A DNA stretch of 7,176 nt from Bacteroidales bacterium (GTDB lineage Bacteria > Bacteroidota > Bacteroidia > Bacteroidales > Muribaculaceae). The DNA lies in assembly GCA_900767075.1 (NCBI GenBank), contig CAAFXX010000305.1, positions 1-7,176 of the forward strand. The letters run 5' to 3'. The notes beneath the pieces were generated by a model. The model was not told the DNA's origin and did not search any database. It saw only the letters and a program-made list of their open reading frames with translations. This document shows, in pieces, positions 1-6,533 of this stretch. Each line of letters begins with the position of its first letter. Position 1 is the first letter of the stretch. Both the position numbers and the translations under genes were made by a program.

Positions 1-22
1 CTACACGACGCTCTTCCGATCT
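1..22 (+). other. Illumina sequencing adapter remnant (assembly artefact)
   Basis: The first 22 bases are identical to the 3' end of the standard Illumina TruSeq read-1 (P5 side) adapter, ending in the diagnostic GCTCTTCCGATCT. Genuine sequence begins at base 23, where a reading frame with a recognisable RCK_C-domain protein continues. These bases happen to be open in the same frame, so an automatic gene caller would wrongly add about seven residues to the partial protein. The identification is from memory of the adapter sequence, but a 22-base exact match at the very edge is unlikely by chance. Confidence 0.96.
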
Positions 23-303
23 GTCTCAACGAAGATATAGAGAGCGCAGACGCCGCTTACCGGCAGCTCAACGTAAGCCAGCGAAAGGTAGAGCTCAAGA
101 TGCTTAGGCTCACCGACAACTCTCCCATTGTCGGCAAGCCGTTGCGCGACACCGACATCAGGCACGATTTCTATTCAATGCTTGTAAAGATACGGCGCGG
201 CGAGGACCAATACATACAGCCGGGGCCCGACGTAGTGCTGCTGCCGGGCGACGCCGTCTGGGTCGTGGGCGACCCGGACCAGTTCGCCGCAATCCGTGGC
301 TGA
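23..303 (+). CDS. C-terminal fragment of RCK_C (TrkA-C) protein, probably a CPA2/KefB-type cation:proton antiporter
   Basis: Only the last 92 residues remain; the first complete codon is at 25 and the TGA stop is at 301-303. The 5' end is lost at the adapter-marked contig edge. The fragment carries the hallmark pattern of an RCK_C/TrkA-C ligand-binding domain: a VELKMLRL strand, then SPIVGKPLRD, an IRHDF...MLVKIRRG segment, P-x-PD followed by LLPGDAVWVVGD, and a short tail. In this domain small ligands or nucleotides regulate potassium and proton transporters at the cytoplasmic face of the membrane. The WVVG ending and spacing resemble C-termini of long Bacteroidetes Kef-type antiporters, but a Trk-type or other RCK_C transporter cannot be excluded because the membrane part is absent. 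It converges with another antiporter-like gene across a palindromic repeat. Confidence 0.8.
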
Positions 304-368
304 CGCATTCCCCAATAGACCAGAGAAGCTTTTATACCAGAGTATAATTTTTTAGACCAGAGAAAAGT

Positions 369-432
369 ATTTAGACCAGAGACCCAGAGAAACCAGAGAA
401 TTGCTCTGGAACTCTGGGTCTCTGGTCTAAAT
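369..432. terminator. Long central hairpin, candidate bidirectional terminator
   Basis: Bases 369-389 and 412-432 are perfect 21-bp complements. Inside them a second stem pairs 393-398 (CCAGAG) with 404-409 (CTCTGG) around an AATTG loop, with only AAA and AA unpaired between the two stems. Either transcript would fold into a very stable structure 66 bases past the plus-strand stop and 86 bases past the minus-strand stop. There is no clean T-tract after the stem in either direction (only a short CTTTT-like run on the minus side), so intrinsic termination is a plausible inference rather than something shown. Confidence 0.4.
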
Positions 433-516
433 TTATACCTCTGGCTTCTCTGGTTCCCTGGTCTAAATTTATACCTCTGGTTTCTCTGGACCTCTGGTCT
501 AAATTTATACCTCTGG
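421..516. repeat. 36-bp tandem repeat, 2.7 copies
   Basis: Three copies start at 421, 457 and 493, exactly 36 bp apart. Each has a 24-bp core running from [T/C]CTGGTCTAAATTTATAC to CCTCTGG, with only the second base-pair position differing at the start of copy 2. The cores are followed by 12-bp linkers that are similar but not identical (CTTCTCTGGTTC in copy 1, TTTCTCTGGACC in copy 2). Copy 3 stops at its core, one base before the stop codon of the antiporter-like gene. The units abut directly, without unique spacers, so this is not a CRISPR array. Confidence 0.9.
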
Positions 517-517
517 T

Positions 518-2521
518 TTAGAACTGGCGGGGATAGACGATCAGGAGATTCTGGCGGGTGAAGTTTTTCTGGAGGAAGGCGGGCATGTTTTCGACATCCG
601 AGCCATATGACAGTGAGCCGCGGCGCGCCGAGACCGCAATGAGAAGATCATCTTCGGCAATCTCTCCGGAAAGGAGTATAAAATCGTCCCACGAATCCAT
701 CTGCCGGAATTCAAATCTCACCTCATATCTGCCTTCGACGAGCGCTGCCCGGATATATTCCGCAGTCTTGCGATAGGCGAGAATCACGAGACGGGCTCCG
801 ATCTGTGCCGAAAGGTTAGCGACACGCATGATCCACATCTGGAAGCCGGTCTCGAATTCCGCCTTCTCAGGTGCGACGAGATAAATCTTATTGACTGTGT
901 CGACCTGTATGAAACAGCGCGCCAGGAATATCATCTTGTTGTTGCCGCGTACAAGCTGGTCGATTATGCTGCCGTAAAAGCTGTCGACCATATTTTGCCT
1001 CCTGTGCAGACCGATTATTATTTCCGTGCTGTTCTGCTCGCGGCCCACGTTTGTCACGCCTGCAGCGACGTTGATGTCGAACCGTTCCGTCACCCTGCAT
1101 TCCATGTCGGCACCCTCGCACAGGGCGGATGCCGCCTGCAGCGAGCTTCTGCCCATCGCCATGACGCGTGGATCGTCGTTGCTTCTCACAAAAAGCACCG
1201 ACACCGGATTCTGGTTACGGCGGTCGCGCATCAGAAGCGCCAGACGCATTAGTCCGGCAGACGTCACGGGGTTCGCCACAGCCACAAGCTGACGCGCCAG
1301 CTCGCCGCGACCGAGGTCCTCATGGTTCAGTTCCTCGGTGGTAAGCGCAAGACGTATCTTCTTGGCGGCACGCTCCGTCTCGACCGACGCGACGATGCAG
1401 CAGATAAGTATCATCACCACGGCTCCGTTCATGATGTTCTCGGTAAGCATGCCGTATTCATATCCGATCATCGTGGCGGCGATGGTCGCGGCAGCCTTTC
1501 CGGAGGTAAGGCCGAACATCAGGCGGCGCCCCTCCCTGCCGAAGCCGAAGAGTTTCTGGGCGATATACGATGAGACCCATTTTGTCAGGAGCGCCACGAC
1601 AGTCATGTTCACTGCCACCCATGCCACGCCCCAGCCGCGTGTTATGACGCCCACATTGATGAGCATGCCGACTCCTATAAGAAAATAAGGGATGAAGATC
1701 GCGTCGCCCACAAACTTGATGTTTCTCATCAAGGCGGAGCGCGACGGTATGAGCCGGTTGAGGGCCAGGCCGGAATAGAACGCGCCGAGGATGGCTTCCA
1801 GACCGATTAGCTTGGCAAGCAGTGATGCCACGAATACCAGAGCCAGTATGAAGATGAACTGCACTACCGGATCGCTGTTCTGACTGAAGAAGCGGCGCGT
1901 GAGCCATGGGAAGCTCCACCCGACCACAGCCATGTAGGCTCCCGTTCCGGCTATCAGCAGCAGGATGTCGGTAGGCTTGAAATAGCCGTTCACGTGAATG
2001 CTGACAACCTCTGCGAGCACAAGCAGGGCGAGCATTACCGCGACAATCGTGCCGCATACCGCCGTAACGGCGGCCCGCTGGTTCGACAGTCCGAAACGGC
2101 TCACCACCGGGTAGGATATAAGGGTGTGCGACGCATACATGGTCGATATCAGGACTGCAGTGCTCCAGCTCACCCCGAATGCATAGCGGGAGCCGAAGAT
2201 TCCGGCAAATGCAGGCAATGCGAATGTAATCAATCCGAATACCGCTCCTTTCTTCCAGTTCTGCCGCAAATGATACATGTCGATTTCCGCCGCAGCCTGA
2301 AACATGATGTAAAGGATTCCCACCTCGCCGAATATCTTGAAGCTGGCGTCGCGGTCGAGCAGGTTGAATCCGTAGGGACCGACTATGATTCCGGCGATGA
2401 TCAGCCCGACGATCTGAGGTATCTTCAGGCGCCGGAACAGCAGCGGCGCCAGCAGCATGATCGCCAGCACCACGAGGAATATCGCGACAGGCTGTTGTAA
2501 CGGGAACGAGATCATCGGCAT
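518..2521 (-). CDS. Na+/H+ exchanger-family (CPA2) membrane protein with C-terminal Usp-like region
   Basis: A 667-residue inner-membrane protein. Residues about 10-385 form a hydrophobic, many-helix Na+/H+ exchanger domain with the landmarks of the family: RRLKIPQIVGLIIAGIIVGP near residues 30-49, FQAAAEIDM near 74-82, ASHTLISYPVVSRFGL near 130-145, GSAFYSGLALNR-like LGAFYSGLALNR near 245-256, and SGKAAATIAATMIGYE with TERAAKKI closing the domain near 381-389. Residues about 435-667 are soluble, with two alternating strand/helix blocks (VSVLFVRSNDD and NKIYLVAPEKAEFETGF) like the Usp domains attached to such antiporters in Bacteroidetes and cyanobacteria. In helix 5 the usual GGT-x-x-TDT of this subfamily appears as CGTIVAVM, so the expected Asp is Val162. 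The stop codon abuts the intergenic repeat. The gene overlaps the tatD-like gene upstream; an alternative start two codons later (ATG at 2515-2513) would give a classic ATGA overlap. Transport of K+ or Na+ against H+ is inferred only. Confidence 0.88.
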   Translation of the reverse strand: MPMISFPLQQPVAIFLVVLAIMLLAPLLFRRLKIPQIVGLIIAGIIVGPYGFNLLDRDASFKIFGEVGILYIMFQAAAEIDMYHLRQNWKKGAVFGLITFALPAFAGIFGSRYAFGVSWSTAVLISTMYASHTLISYPVVSRFGLSNQRAAVTAVCGTIVAVMLALLVLAEVVSIHVNGYFKPTDILLLIAGTGAYMAVVGWSFPWLTRRFFSQNSDPVVQFIFILALVFVASLLAKLIGLEAILGAFYSGLALNRLIPSRSALMRNIKFVGDAIFIPYFLIGVGMLINVGVITRGWGVAWVAVNMTVVALLTKWVSSYIAQKLFGFGREGRRLMFGLTSGKAAATIAATMIGYEYGMLTENIMNGAVVMILICCIVASVETERAAKKIRLALTTEELNHEDLGRGELARQLVAVANPVTSAGLMRLALLMRDRRNQNPVSVLFVRSNDDPRVMAMGRSSLQAASALCEGADMECRVTERFDINVAAGVTNVGREQNSTEIIIGLHRRQNMVDSFYGSIIDQLVRGNNKMIFLARCFIQVDTVNKIYLVAPEKAEFETGFQMWIMRVANLSAQIGARLVILAYRKTAEYIRAALVEGRYEVRFEFRQMDSWDDFILLSGEIAEDDLLIAVSARRGSLSYGSDVENMPAFLQKNFTRQNLLIVYPRQF

Positions 2522-3294
2522 GGGAGGAAGATTTCGAGGGCATTACGGTCGGTGACCGCCTCGGCTTCCGCTTCGCTTATGCCCAATGTGCGCGCAACTT
2601 CGGCAAGGATCAAGGGGAGATATGAGCTTTCATTGCGCTTGCCGCGATGTGGAACGGGAGCCAGGTACGGGGAATCAGTCTCAAGCACGAGCCGCTGCAA
2701 TCCGATTTCCGGAAGTGCCTCGCGCAGCCCGCGCGCGTTTTTAAAGGTCACCACGCCATTTATTCCGAACCACGCGTCGCACACCTTACGTATACGCTTC
2801 ACGTCGTCGGGTCCGGATGTAAAGCTGTGGAATATCATTTTCGGTCTTTCGGAAGCGTTCTTCGAGGCTATCACCTCAAGAGTCTCGTCAAGACCTTCGC
2901 GGCAGTGTATTATAAGCGGAAGACCGTAACGCACCGCCCAGTCGTAATGGATTGAGAACGCCTCCATCTGTTCCTCGCGGCGCGAGGCGTCCCAATAAAG
3001 GTCGATGCCGGTCTCTCCTATCGCCGAGTAACCGCCGGCGGATATGCGCCGCTCCATGTCAGCCATCACGTCACGCCAGTCGTCGCCGATTTCCGTGGGA
3101 TGCAGCGCCATTCCCACGAGCGTCTGCTCCGGGAACTTACGGTGGAGTTCGAGCATCGGCCCGACGGTAGAGGCGTCTACGTTGGGAAACACCATAAGAC
3201 GCACGCCGGCGTCAAGGGCACGGCACACGGCATCGGCGCCTTCGGCATCGGCGAAGGCGTCGGATGTATAGAGATGCGTGTGCGTGTCGATCAT
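2512..3294 (-). CDS. TatD-family metal-dependent hydrolase (deoxyribonuclease-like)
   Basis: A 260-residue protein of the usual length for the family (YcfH/TatD/YjjV type, amidohydrolase-like TIM barrel). All expected metal ligands are present: DTHTHLY at the N-terminus (His5, His7), AIGETGIDLYW (Glu94), LIIHCRE (His130), FHSF (His156) and LETDSPYLAP (Asp207). The P-H-RGKRNES segment after it is also typical. Family members are cytoplasmic magnesium-dependent 3'-5' exonucleases or general phosphoesterases; which activity this one has cannot be told from sequence. The start ATG at 3292-3294 gives the canonical MIDTHTH beginning, so the start is secure. It lies 23 bp after the polyprenyl synthase stop and overlaps the start of the antiporter-like gene, indicating co-transcription. 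No missing residue or frame disturbance is seen. Confidence 0.95.
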   Translation of the reverse strand: MIDTHTHLYTSDAFADAEGADAVCRALDAGVRLMVFPNVDASTVGPMLELHRKFPEQTLVGMALHPTEIGDDWRDVMADMERRISAGGYSAIGETGIDLYWDASRREEQMEAFSIHYDWAVRYGLPLIIHCREGLDETLEVIASKNASERPKMIFHSFTSGPDDVKRIRKVCDAWFGINGVVTFKNARGLREALPEIGLQRLVLETDSPYLAPVPHRGKRNESSYLPLILAEVARTLGISEAEAEAVTDRNALEIFLPCR

Positions 3295-3317
3295 CAGGGA
3301 TTATACGGATCAGTGAG

Positions 3318-4286
3318 TTATTTCTTGCGGCCCGTGAGCTTGTCGACGAGCTTGCGAAAAGGTGCCTTGCGTTCATCGTCGAGCGATGTCGACTTCAGGG
3401 CGGCGAGAGCCTTCGAGGAGTATGAGGCAATCTCGGCCCGGCAGATTTCCGACATGTTCATCTTCTCATAAAGACGGGTCACTGCCTTCACTTTCGTCGG
3501 ACCGGCTTCCATCTTCATGGCCTCGCGCAATGCGTCGCCCTCGGCACCGCCGGTCTCGAGACCGCGCAGAAGCAGAAACGATTTCTTATTGTTGTTGATG
3601 TCGCCCCCGATAGGCTTGCCGAATGTGGTGGAATCGCCGAACACGTCGAGCCAGTCGTCCTGAATCTGGAAGGCTACGCCGAGCATCATGCCGTATTCAT
3701 ACATCTTATCCGCCTCCGCTTCGCTCGCGCCGCCGATCAGGGCGCCGATCTTTGCCGCGCAGCCGATAAGCGCACCGGTCTTGTCCATTATCATCCGGAG
3801 GTAATCGTCGAGCGATACATTTTCCGATGTCTCGAAATCCATGTCGAGGCGCTGTCCCTCATATACACGGATCGCCATTGAGTTGAAGGCGTCGAGCACG
3901 GGGCGGAGCGTGCTGTCGCTTACCTCAGCCATAAGCTGGGTGGCGAGCGTCAGCATGGTGTCGCCCGAAAGGATGGCTGTGTTGAGTCCCCATTTTGCGA
4001 AAACGGAAGGACGGTTGCGGCGCATGTCGCTGTTGTCCATCACGTCGTCATGAAGGAGGGTGAAGTTGTGGAATACCTCTATTCCGGCCGCCGGCGAGAA
4101 GGCGACATCGGCGGCGTTGCCGAAGGCGTCGGCGGTCATAAGGAGAAGTGACGGACGCAGACGTTTGCCGCCGCTCTCAAGAGCGTATTCTATGGGACGA
4201 TATAATGTGTCGAGAACGCCGCCCGGAAGTTCCATGTCGCGGATGGCTTTCTCCATGAGTGCTGAATAATCTGAGAATGCTTTCAT
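3318..4286 (-). CDS. Polyprenyl (isoprenyl) diphosphate synthase, trans type
   Basis: This all-helical cytoplasmic enzyme condenses isopentenyl diphosphate with allylic diphosphates to build the linear isoprenoids used for quinones and lipid carriers. With the start chosen here it has 322 residues. Key motifs in order are ESGGKRLRP (about 37-45, substrate binding), the first aspartate-rich motif DDVMD (80-84) followed by DMRRNRP, the KTGALIGCAAKIGALIGG helix, the second aspartate-rich motif FQIQDDWLD (210-214), and GKPIGGDINNNKKSF. The aspartate motif lacks the two-residue insertion of IspA-type bacterial enzymes. Phe75, five residues before DDVMD, is bulky and suggests a short product (C15-C20) by the usual size-gate rule, an inference only. 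The frame is open to an ATG at 4325 (335 residues), but MKAFSDYSALMEKAI matches where Bacteroides homologues begin, so 4286 is preferred. It leads the tatD/antiporter operon. Confidence 0.93.
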   Translation of the reverse strand: MKAFSDYSALMEKAIRDMELPGGVLDTLYRPIEYALESGGKRLRPSLLLMTADAFGNAADVAFSPAAGIEVFHNFTLLHDDVMDNSDMRRNRPSVFAKWGLNTAILSGDTMLTLATQLMAEVSDSTLRPVLDAFNSMAIRVYEGQRLDMDFETSENVSLDDYLRMIMDKTGALIGCAAKIGALIGGASEAEADKMYEYGMMLGVAFQIQDDWLDVFGDSTTFGKPIGGDINNNKKSFLLLRGLETGGAEGDALREAMKMEAGPTKVKAVTRLYEKMNMSEICRAEIASYSSKALAALKSTSLDDERKAPFRKLVDKLTGRKK

Positions 4287-4391
4287 TGTTTGGTGATAAT
4301 TCTGACGAAGCGATCGGGACTGCATCTCTCAACCGCTTCTTATATTAAATAGGGATTACTGTATGGACAATCAAGAATCTGGTGGAAGGGC

Positions 4392-5012
4392 TTAGATCCC
4401 TATGTTATGGAAACGCTCGTAAATGGCGCGGTTCACGTCCTTGCCTTTGTCCTGCTCGAGCACAACGCGGAAGCCGATCAGGAAACGCTCGTAGGTGGCG
4501 GTGTCGTTGGCGCAGGCGCGCTGGAACTCATCAAGTTCTTTTGCCACCTCGTCGACCGTCATGTTCTTTTCGCGGATACGGCCCATGTATTCAAGACCGA
4601 GTTGATAGCCAAGTCCCTGGGGGTCGTCGATACCCGCCATGGCGCGCAGCTTCATCTTTTTTGCGAGCGGCAGCTCCTCTATATATTTGTCGTATGCCAC
4701 TCCGAAAGTCTCCTGGTCGTCGCTGTTATAGTTCGAATATACGTAATTCGTCACAATGCCGAGCGAATCGAGCTTTGTACCCTCCACGTCACCGAGCGAC
4801 GCCGCGCATATAAACCGTGCGACCGAGTCGGGGGTCGCGTTTTTCATCACGTATGCCACGCGGGCAGTCTCACTGAGACTGTTGAAATTCTCGGGGAAGT
4901 TGCCCGACCGGTTCTTGTCCTTACCCTTGCAGGAGGAGAGTGAAACGGCGAGAAGGCAACCGGCGGCTATGCAAAGACTTACACGGCAGCCCCGCAATAA
5001 TTTCCTTTTCAT
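4392..5012 (-). CDS. Putative lipoprotein, conserved hypothetical
   Basis: A 206-residue protein with a lipoprotein signal: basic start MKRKLLRGCR, hydrophobic stretch to residue 25, then lipobox LSSC with Cys28 as the acylated residue. After the cysteine come KGKDKN, basic rather than the acidic run that marks surface export in Bacteroidetes, so a periplasm-facing anchor is more likely (inference). The mature part is mostly helical and soluble, with no recognised catalytic motif; visible segments are TARVAYVMKNATPDSVARFIC, LPLAKKMKLRAMAGIDDPQGLGYQLGLEY, and a C-terminal FLIGFRVVLEQ block. The text resembles uncharacterised Bacteroidales lipoproteins, but I cannot name a family. A good Bacteroidetes promoter precedes it (5072-5103), with a GC-rich leader hairpin between promoter and start. 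Its stop is 105 bp before the polyprenyl synthase start, with no clear terminator, so read-through into that operon is possible. Confidence 0.85.
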   Translation of the reverse strand: MKRKLLRGCRVSLCIAAGCLLAVSLSSCKGKDKNRSGNFPENFNSLSETARVAYVMKNATPDSVARFICAASLGDVEGTKLDSLGIVTNYVYSNYNSDDQETFGVAYDKYIEELPLAKKMKLRAMAGIDDPQGLGYQLGLEYMGRIREKNMTVDEVAKELDEFQRACANDTATYERFLIGFRVVLEQDKGKDVNRAIYERFHNIGI

Positions 5013-5028
5013 AATCCTTAAATTACGA

Positions 5029-5054
5029 CCGCCGGACAGTCACCCCGCCGGCGG
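5029..5054 (-). other. GC-rich hairpin in the lipoprotein 5' leader
   Basis: CCGCCGG at 5029-5035 pairs perfectly with CCGGCGG at 5048-5054 around a 12-nt loop; the right arm also lies in a self-complementary 10-mer (5045-5054, CCGCCGGCGG). It lies between the predicted promoter and the lipoprotein start, ending 16 bases before the ATG, so it would be in the mRNA leader. A role in translation or mRNA stability is a guess. Confidence 0.4.
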
Positions 5055-5071
5055 CCACTGCTGTTATGCCG

Positions 5072-5103
5072 CAAAATTACAACAAAATTCCCTAATCTGC
5101 AAC
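5072..5103 (-). promoter_or_regulatory. Bacteroidetes-type promoter for the lipoprotein gene
   Basis: On the minus strand, TAATTTTG (5079-5072) matches the Bacteroidetes -7 consensus TAnnTTTG exactly. GTTG at 5103-5100 lies 20 bases upstream, the spacing expected for the -33 TTTG element, with one mismatch. Transcription would start about 50-60 bases before the lipoprotein ATG. It lies within the 110-bp gap after the DUF4861 gene, giving the lipoprotein its own transcription start. Confidence 0.65.
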
Positions 5104-5122
5104 CCCTCCCTACGGGGACAGG

Positions 5123-6373
5123 TTATTTGACGGTGATGACGGCGGGGAAGAGGGAGGCTGGAGTGGATGACCAGGTCTCGACGGTCTTTCGCCATGCGTC
5201 GTAGTCACGGGGCGACTTCGGGTCGAGCAGCGAGGTGAAGTTCACATCGTAGCTGATATGTCCGTCGGCATCGGGATGCAGCTCCACAAGATAGTTGAGG
5301 TCATCCTCGCGCACCGAGGCGACATTCGCCGGATTCACACGCAGACCGATGCCGAGCGTCTCGGTGAGGTCCTTGTGATTCTTGTCAGGGATATTCTCGC
5401 CCCAGCTTGCAGCCACGCCCGTGGGCTTGATGAATCCGTCACGGTCCTTGTTGGGGGCGTGGGCGTTCTTGCCGGGCTCATCCCCTATCTTCTGGATGCC
5501 CGTGCAGAAAAGCTGGTCGGCTCCCGGTCCGTCGAGCTTCACGTCGACCGTGAACCACGGATTGACACCATATTGTATATATCTCTGGCGCATGTTCACC
5601 TTCTTGCCGTTGATTTTCCATCCCATATCCACCACTTCTATAATGGAACGCACGGGACCTGACGCCAGGATTCGCTGCGTGCGCGACGCAACGGTGTCGA
5701 TGGTTACAGGCTTGCCGGCTGTCAGTCCGCGGAAGGAACCTGCAGCCACCGAAGTGCCGGCCCAGAGTATATCCCTGCCGTAGCCCTGCTCGGTAAACTG
5801 CTTGCGGGTGGTGTAGAAAGATGTCGAATCGAGCTCAAGCTTACGCGAACGTTTGCCGTAAAGGTCGACGCTCTGGCGGTTGTCCATATAAATGCGGAGT
5901 GCATTGTGCACGCTCTCCATGCATGAACCGTGTCCATAAACGGCGTCATAGGTGGAGCGGTTGTTGGCATCGCCGGGGAACGTGAGCGACAATGCCTTCG
6001 GATGACGCTTGCGCTCGTCGCGCAATCTCAGATAGGCGTTCGACTTCGGCTCGAATGTCTGCGGACCATCCTTGGCGTTAAGCGTGACCTTTATATGCTT
6101 CGTATAGCCGGCGTTTATATTGAGAACGAAAACCAATTCGTCGGCGATGCCGTCGCAGTCGAGGTCATCCAGCTGAAAGGGTATGTCGTGCGAGCCATAG
6201 ACGTTCGCGGTCGTCACCTCGCCGTAATCTGCAAGAGGCACTACCACGGGGATACCCGTCACACGCATATCGGTGGGATTCTTCACCACCACTTCGAGTT
6301 CCACAGGCTCCGCAGCCGTCGCGCCGACGCACAAAAGCATCCCTGCCGCAGCTAAAGCAAATAATTTATTCAT
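5123..6373 (-). CDS. Secreted DUF4861-family protein
   Basis: A 416-residue exported protein. Residues 1-20 are a Sec signal peptide with a plausible ATA/AEP cleavage site; Cys15 is not in a lipobox because Leu precedes it. The mature protein is strand-rich, starting with an immunoglobulin-like LEVVVKNPTDMRVTGIPVVVPL segment, then SHDIPFQLDDLDCDGIADELVFVL. The central signature HGSCMESVHNALRIYMD followed by NRQSVDLYGK (about 148-174) matches what I remember of DUF4861 proteins (ESxxxAYRxYFDxxQTxDLYGK). Further blocks are GYGRDILWAGTSVAAGSFRG (about 197-216) and NPWFTVDVKLDGPGADQLFCTGI (271-293). No C-terminal sorting domain is seen. From memory, relatives occur in polysaccharide-use loci, often near uronic-acid enzymes, so a periplasmic glycan role is likely, but no SusC/SusD or glycosidase gene lies here to support it. 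The start has an A-rich leader (GAAAAACTCAATATT) and no Shine-Dalgarno sequence, as usual in Bacteroidetes. Confidence 0.8.
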   Translation of the reverse strand: MNKLFALAAAGMLLCVGATAAEPVELEVVVKNPTDMRVTGIPVVVPLADYGEVTTANVYGSHDIPFQLDDLDCDGIADELVFVLNINAGYTKHIKVTLNAKDGPQTFEPKSNAYLRLRDERKRHPKALSLTFPGDANNRSTYDAVYGHGSCMESVHNALRIYMDNRQSVDLYGKRSRKLELDSTSFYTTRKQFTEQGYGRDILWAGTSVAAGSFRGLTAGKPVTIDTVASRTQRILASGPVRSIIEVVDMGWKINGKKVNMRQRYIQYGVNPWFTVDVKLDGPGADQLFCTGIQKIGDEPGKNAHAPNKDRDGFIKPTGVAASWGENIPDKNHKDLTETLGIGLRVNPANVASVREDDLNYLVELHPDADGHISYDVNFTSLLDPKSPRDYDAWRKTVETWSSTPASLFPAVITVK

Positions 6374-6467
6374 AATATTGAGTTTTTCGAATTAATCGTA
6401 TTTATTTACTCATTATATATTTTGTATGTTCATCCTGTAGTCCTTTGCAGTCCTTGCGGGTGCAGTC

Positions 6468-6490
6468 CTTGCGGGTTTGTAACCTGCAAG
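6468..6490 (-). repeat. Left hairpin of the mirrored element
   Basis: Ten-base-pair stem, CTTGCGGGTT pairing with AACCTGCAAG (6468-6477 with 6481-6490, one G-T wobble), and a TGT loop. Read on the minus strand it parallels the right hairpin: same stem length, same loop size, same GGTT-ACA-AACC top. Confidence 0.75.
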
Positions 6491-6510
6491 TCGATTATCA
6501 AGATATTATT

Positions 6511-6533
6511 GTCGTGGGTTACAAACCCACGAC
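6511..6533 (+). repeat. Right hairpin of the mirrored element
   Basis: Perfect 10-bp stem, GTCGTGGGTT (6511-6520) pairing with AACCCACGAC (6524-6533), with an ACA loop. The 3' arm is copied again 17 bp downstream. No T-tract follows, so it is not an ordinary terminator. Confidence 0.85.

Larger units (their letters stand above)
317..516. repeat. Palindromic CCAGAG/CTCTGG repeat between convergent genes
   Basis: Almost the whole gap between the two convergent genes is built from one short word and its complement. CCAGAG occurs six times, all left of base 399 (at 320, 337, 357, 376, 384 and 393). Its complement CTCTGG occurs nine times, all right of base 403 (at 404, 412, 420, 439, 448, 475, 484, 492 and 511). 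The array is therefore one large inverted repeat centred near base 401. The right half is a regular tandem repeat; the left half is a degenerate inverted version of the same unit, including (T)TTAGACCAGAGA and TATA-like pieces. No reading frame is preserved. It may act as a two-way transcription end for both genes, or be a dispersed non-coding element; only genome-wide copy counting would tell. Confidence 0.9.

Noticed and set aside
421..516. 36-bp periodic repeat resembling a CRISPR array
   Set aside because: The 36-bp period is the whole unit; 24-bp cores are separated by 12-bp linkers that resemble one another. There are no unique spacers and no cas genes.
1994..2500. 168-residue plus-strand open frame
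   Set aside because: Antisense to the antiporter-like gene, with low-complexity His/Gln/Arg-rich translation and no recognisable protein features.
1458..2543. 361-residue minus-strand open frame
   Set aside because: It lies out of frame inside the antiporter-like gene and gives an Arg/His/Cys-rich sequence with no domain. It is a shadow of a GC-rich gene.
4287..4325. Upstream ATG at 4325 for the polyprenyl synthase
   Set aside because: The extra 13 residues (MQSRSLRQNYHQT) are unlike the N-termini of homologues, which begin at the equivalent of the ATG at 4286.
4407..4943. 178-residue plus-strand open frame antisense to the lipoprotein gene
   Set aside because: The minus-strand frame has a proper lipoprotein signal, leader and promoter; the antisense frame has none of these.
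5103..5117. CCCC-N7-GGGG dyad after the DUF4861 stop as a terminator
   Set aside because: Only a 4-bp stem, no T-tract, and it overlaps the -33 position of the lipoprotein promoter.
5123..6373. DUF4861 protein as a lipoprotein because of Cys15
   Set aside because: The residue before Cys15 is Leu, not Ala, Gly or Ser, and a normal signal-peptidase-I site follows near residue 20.
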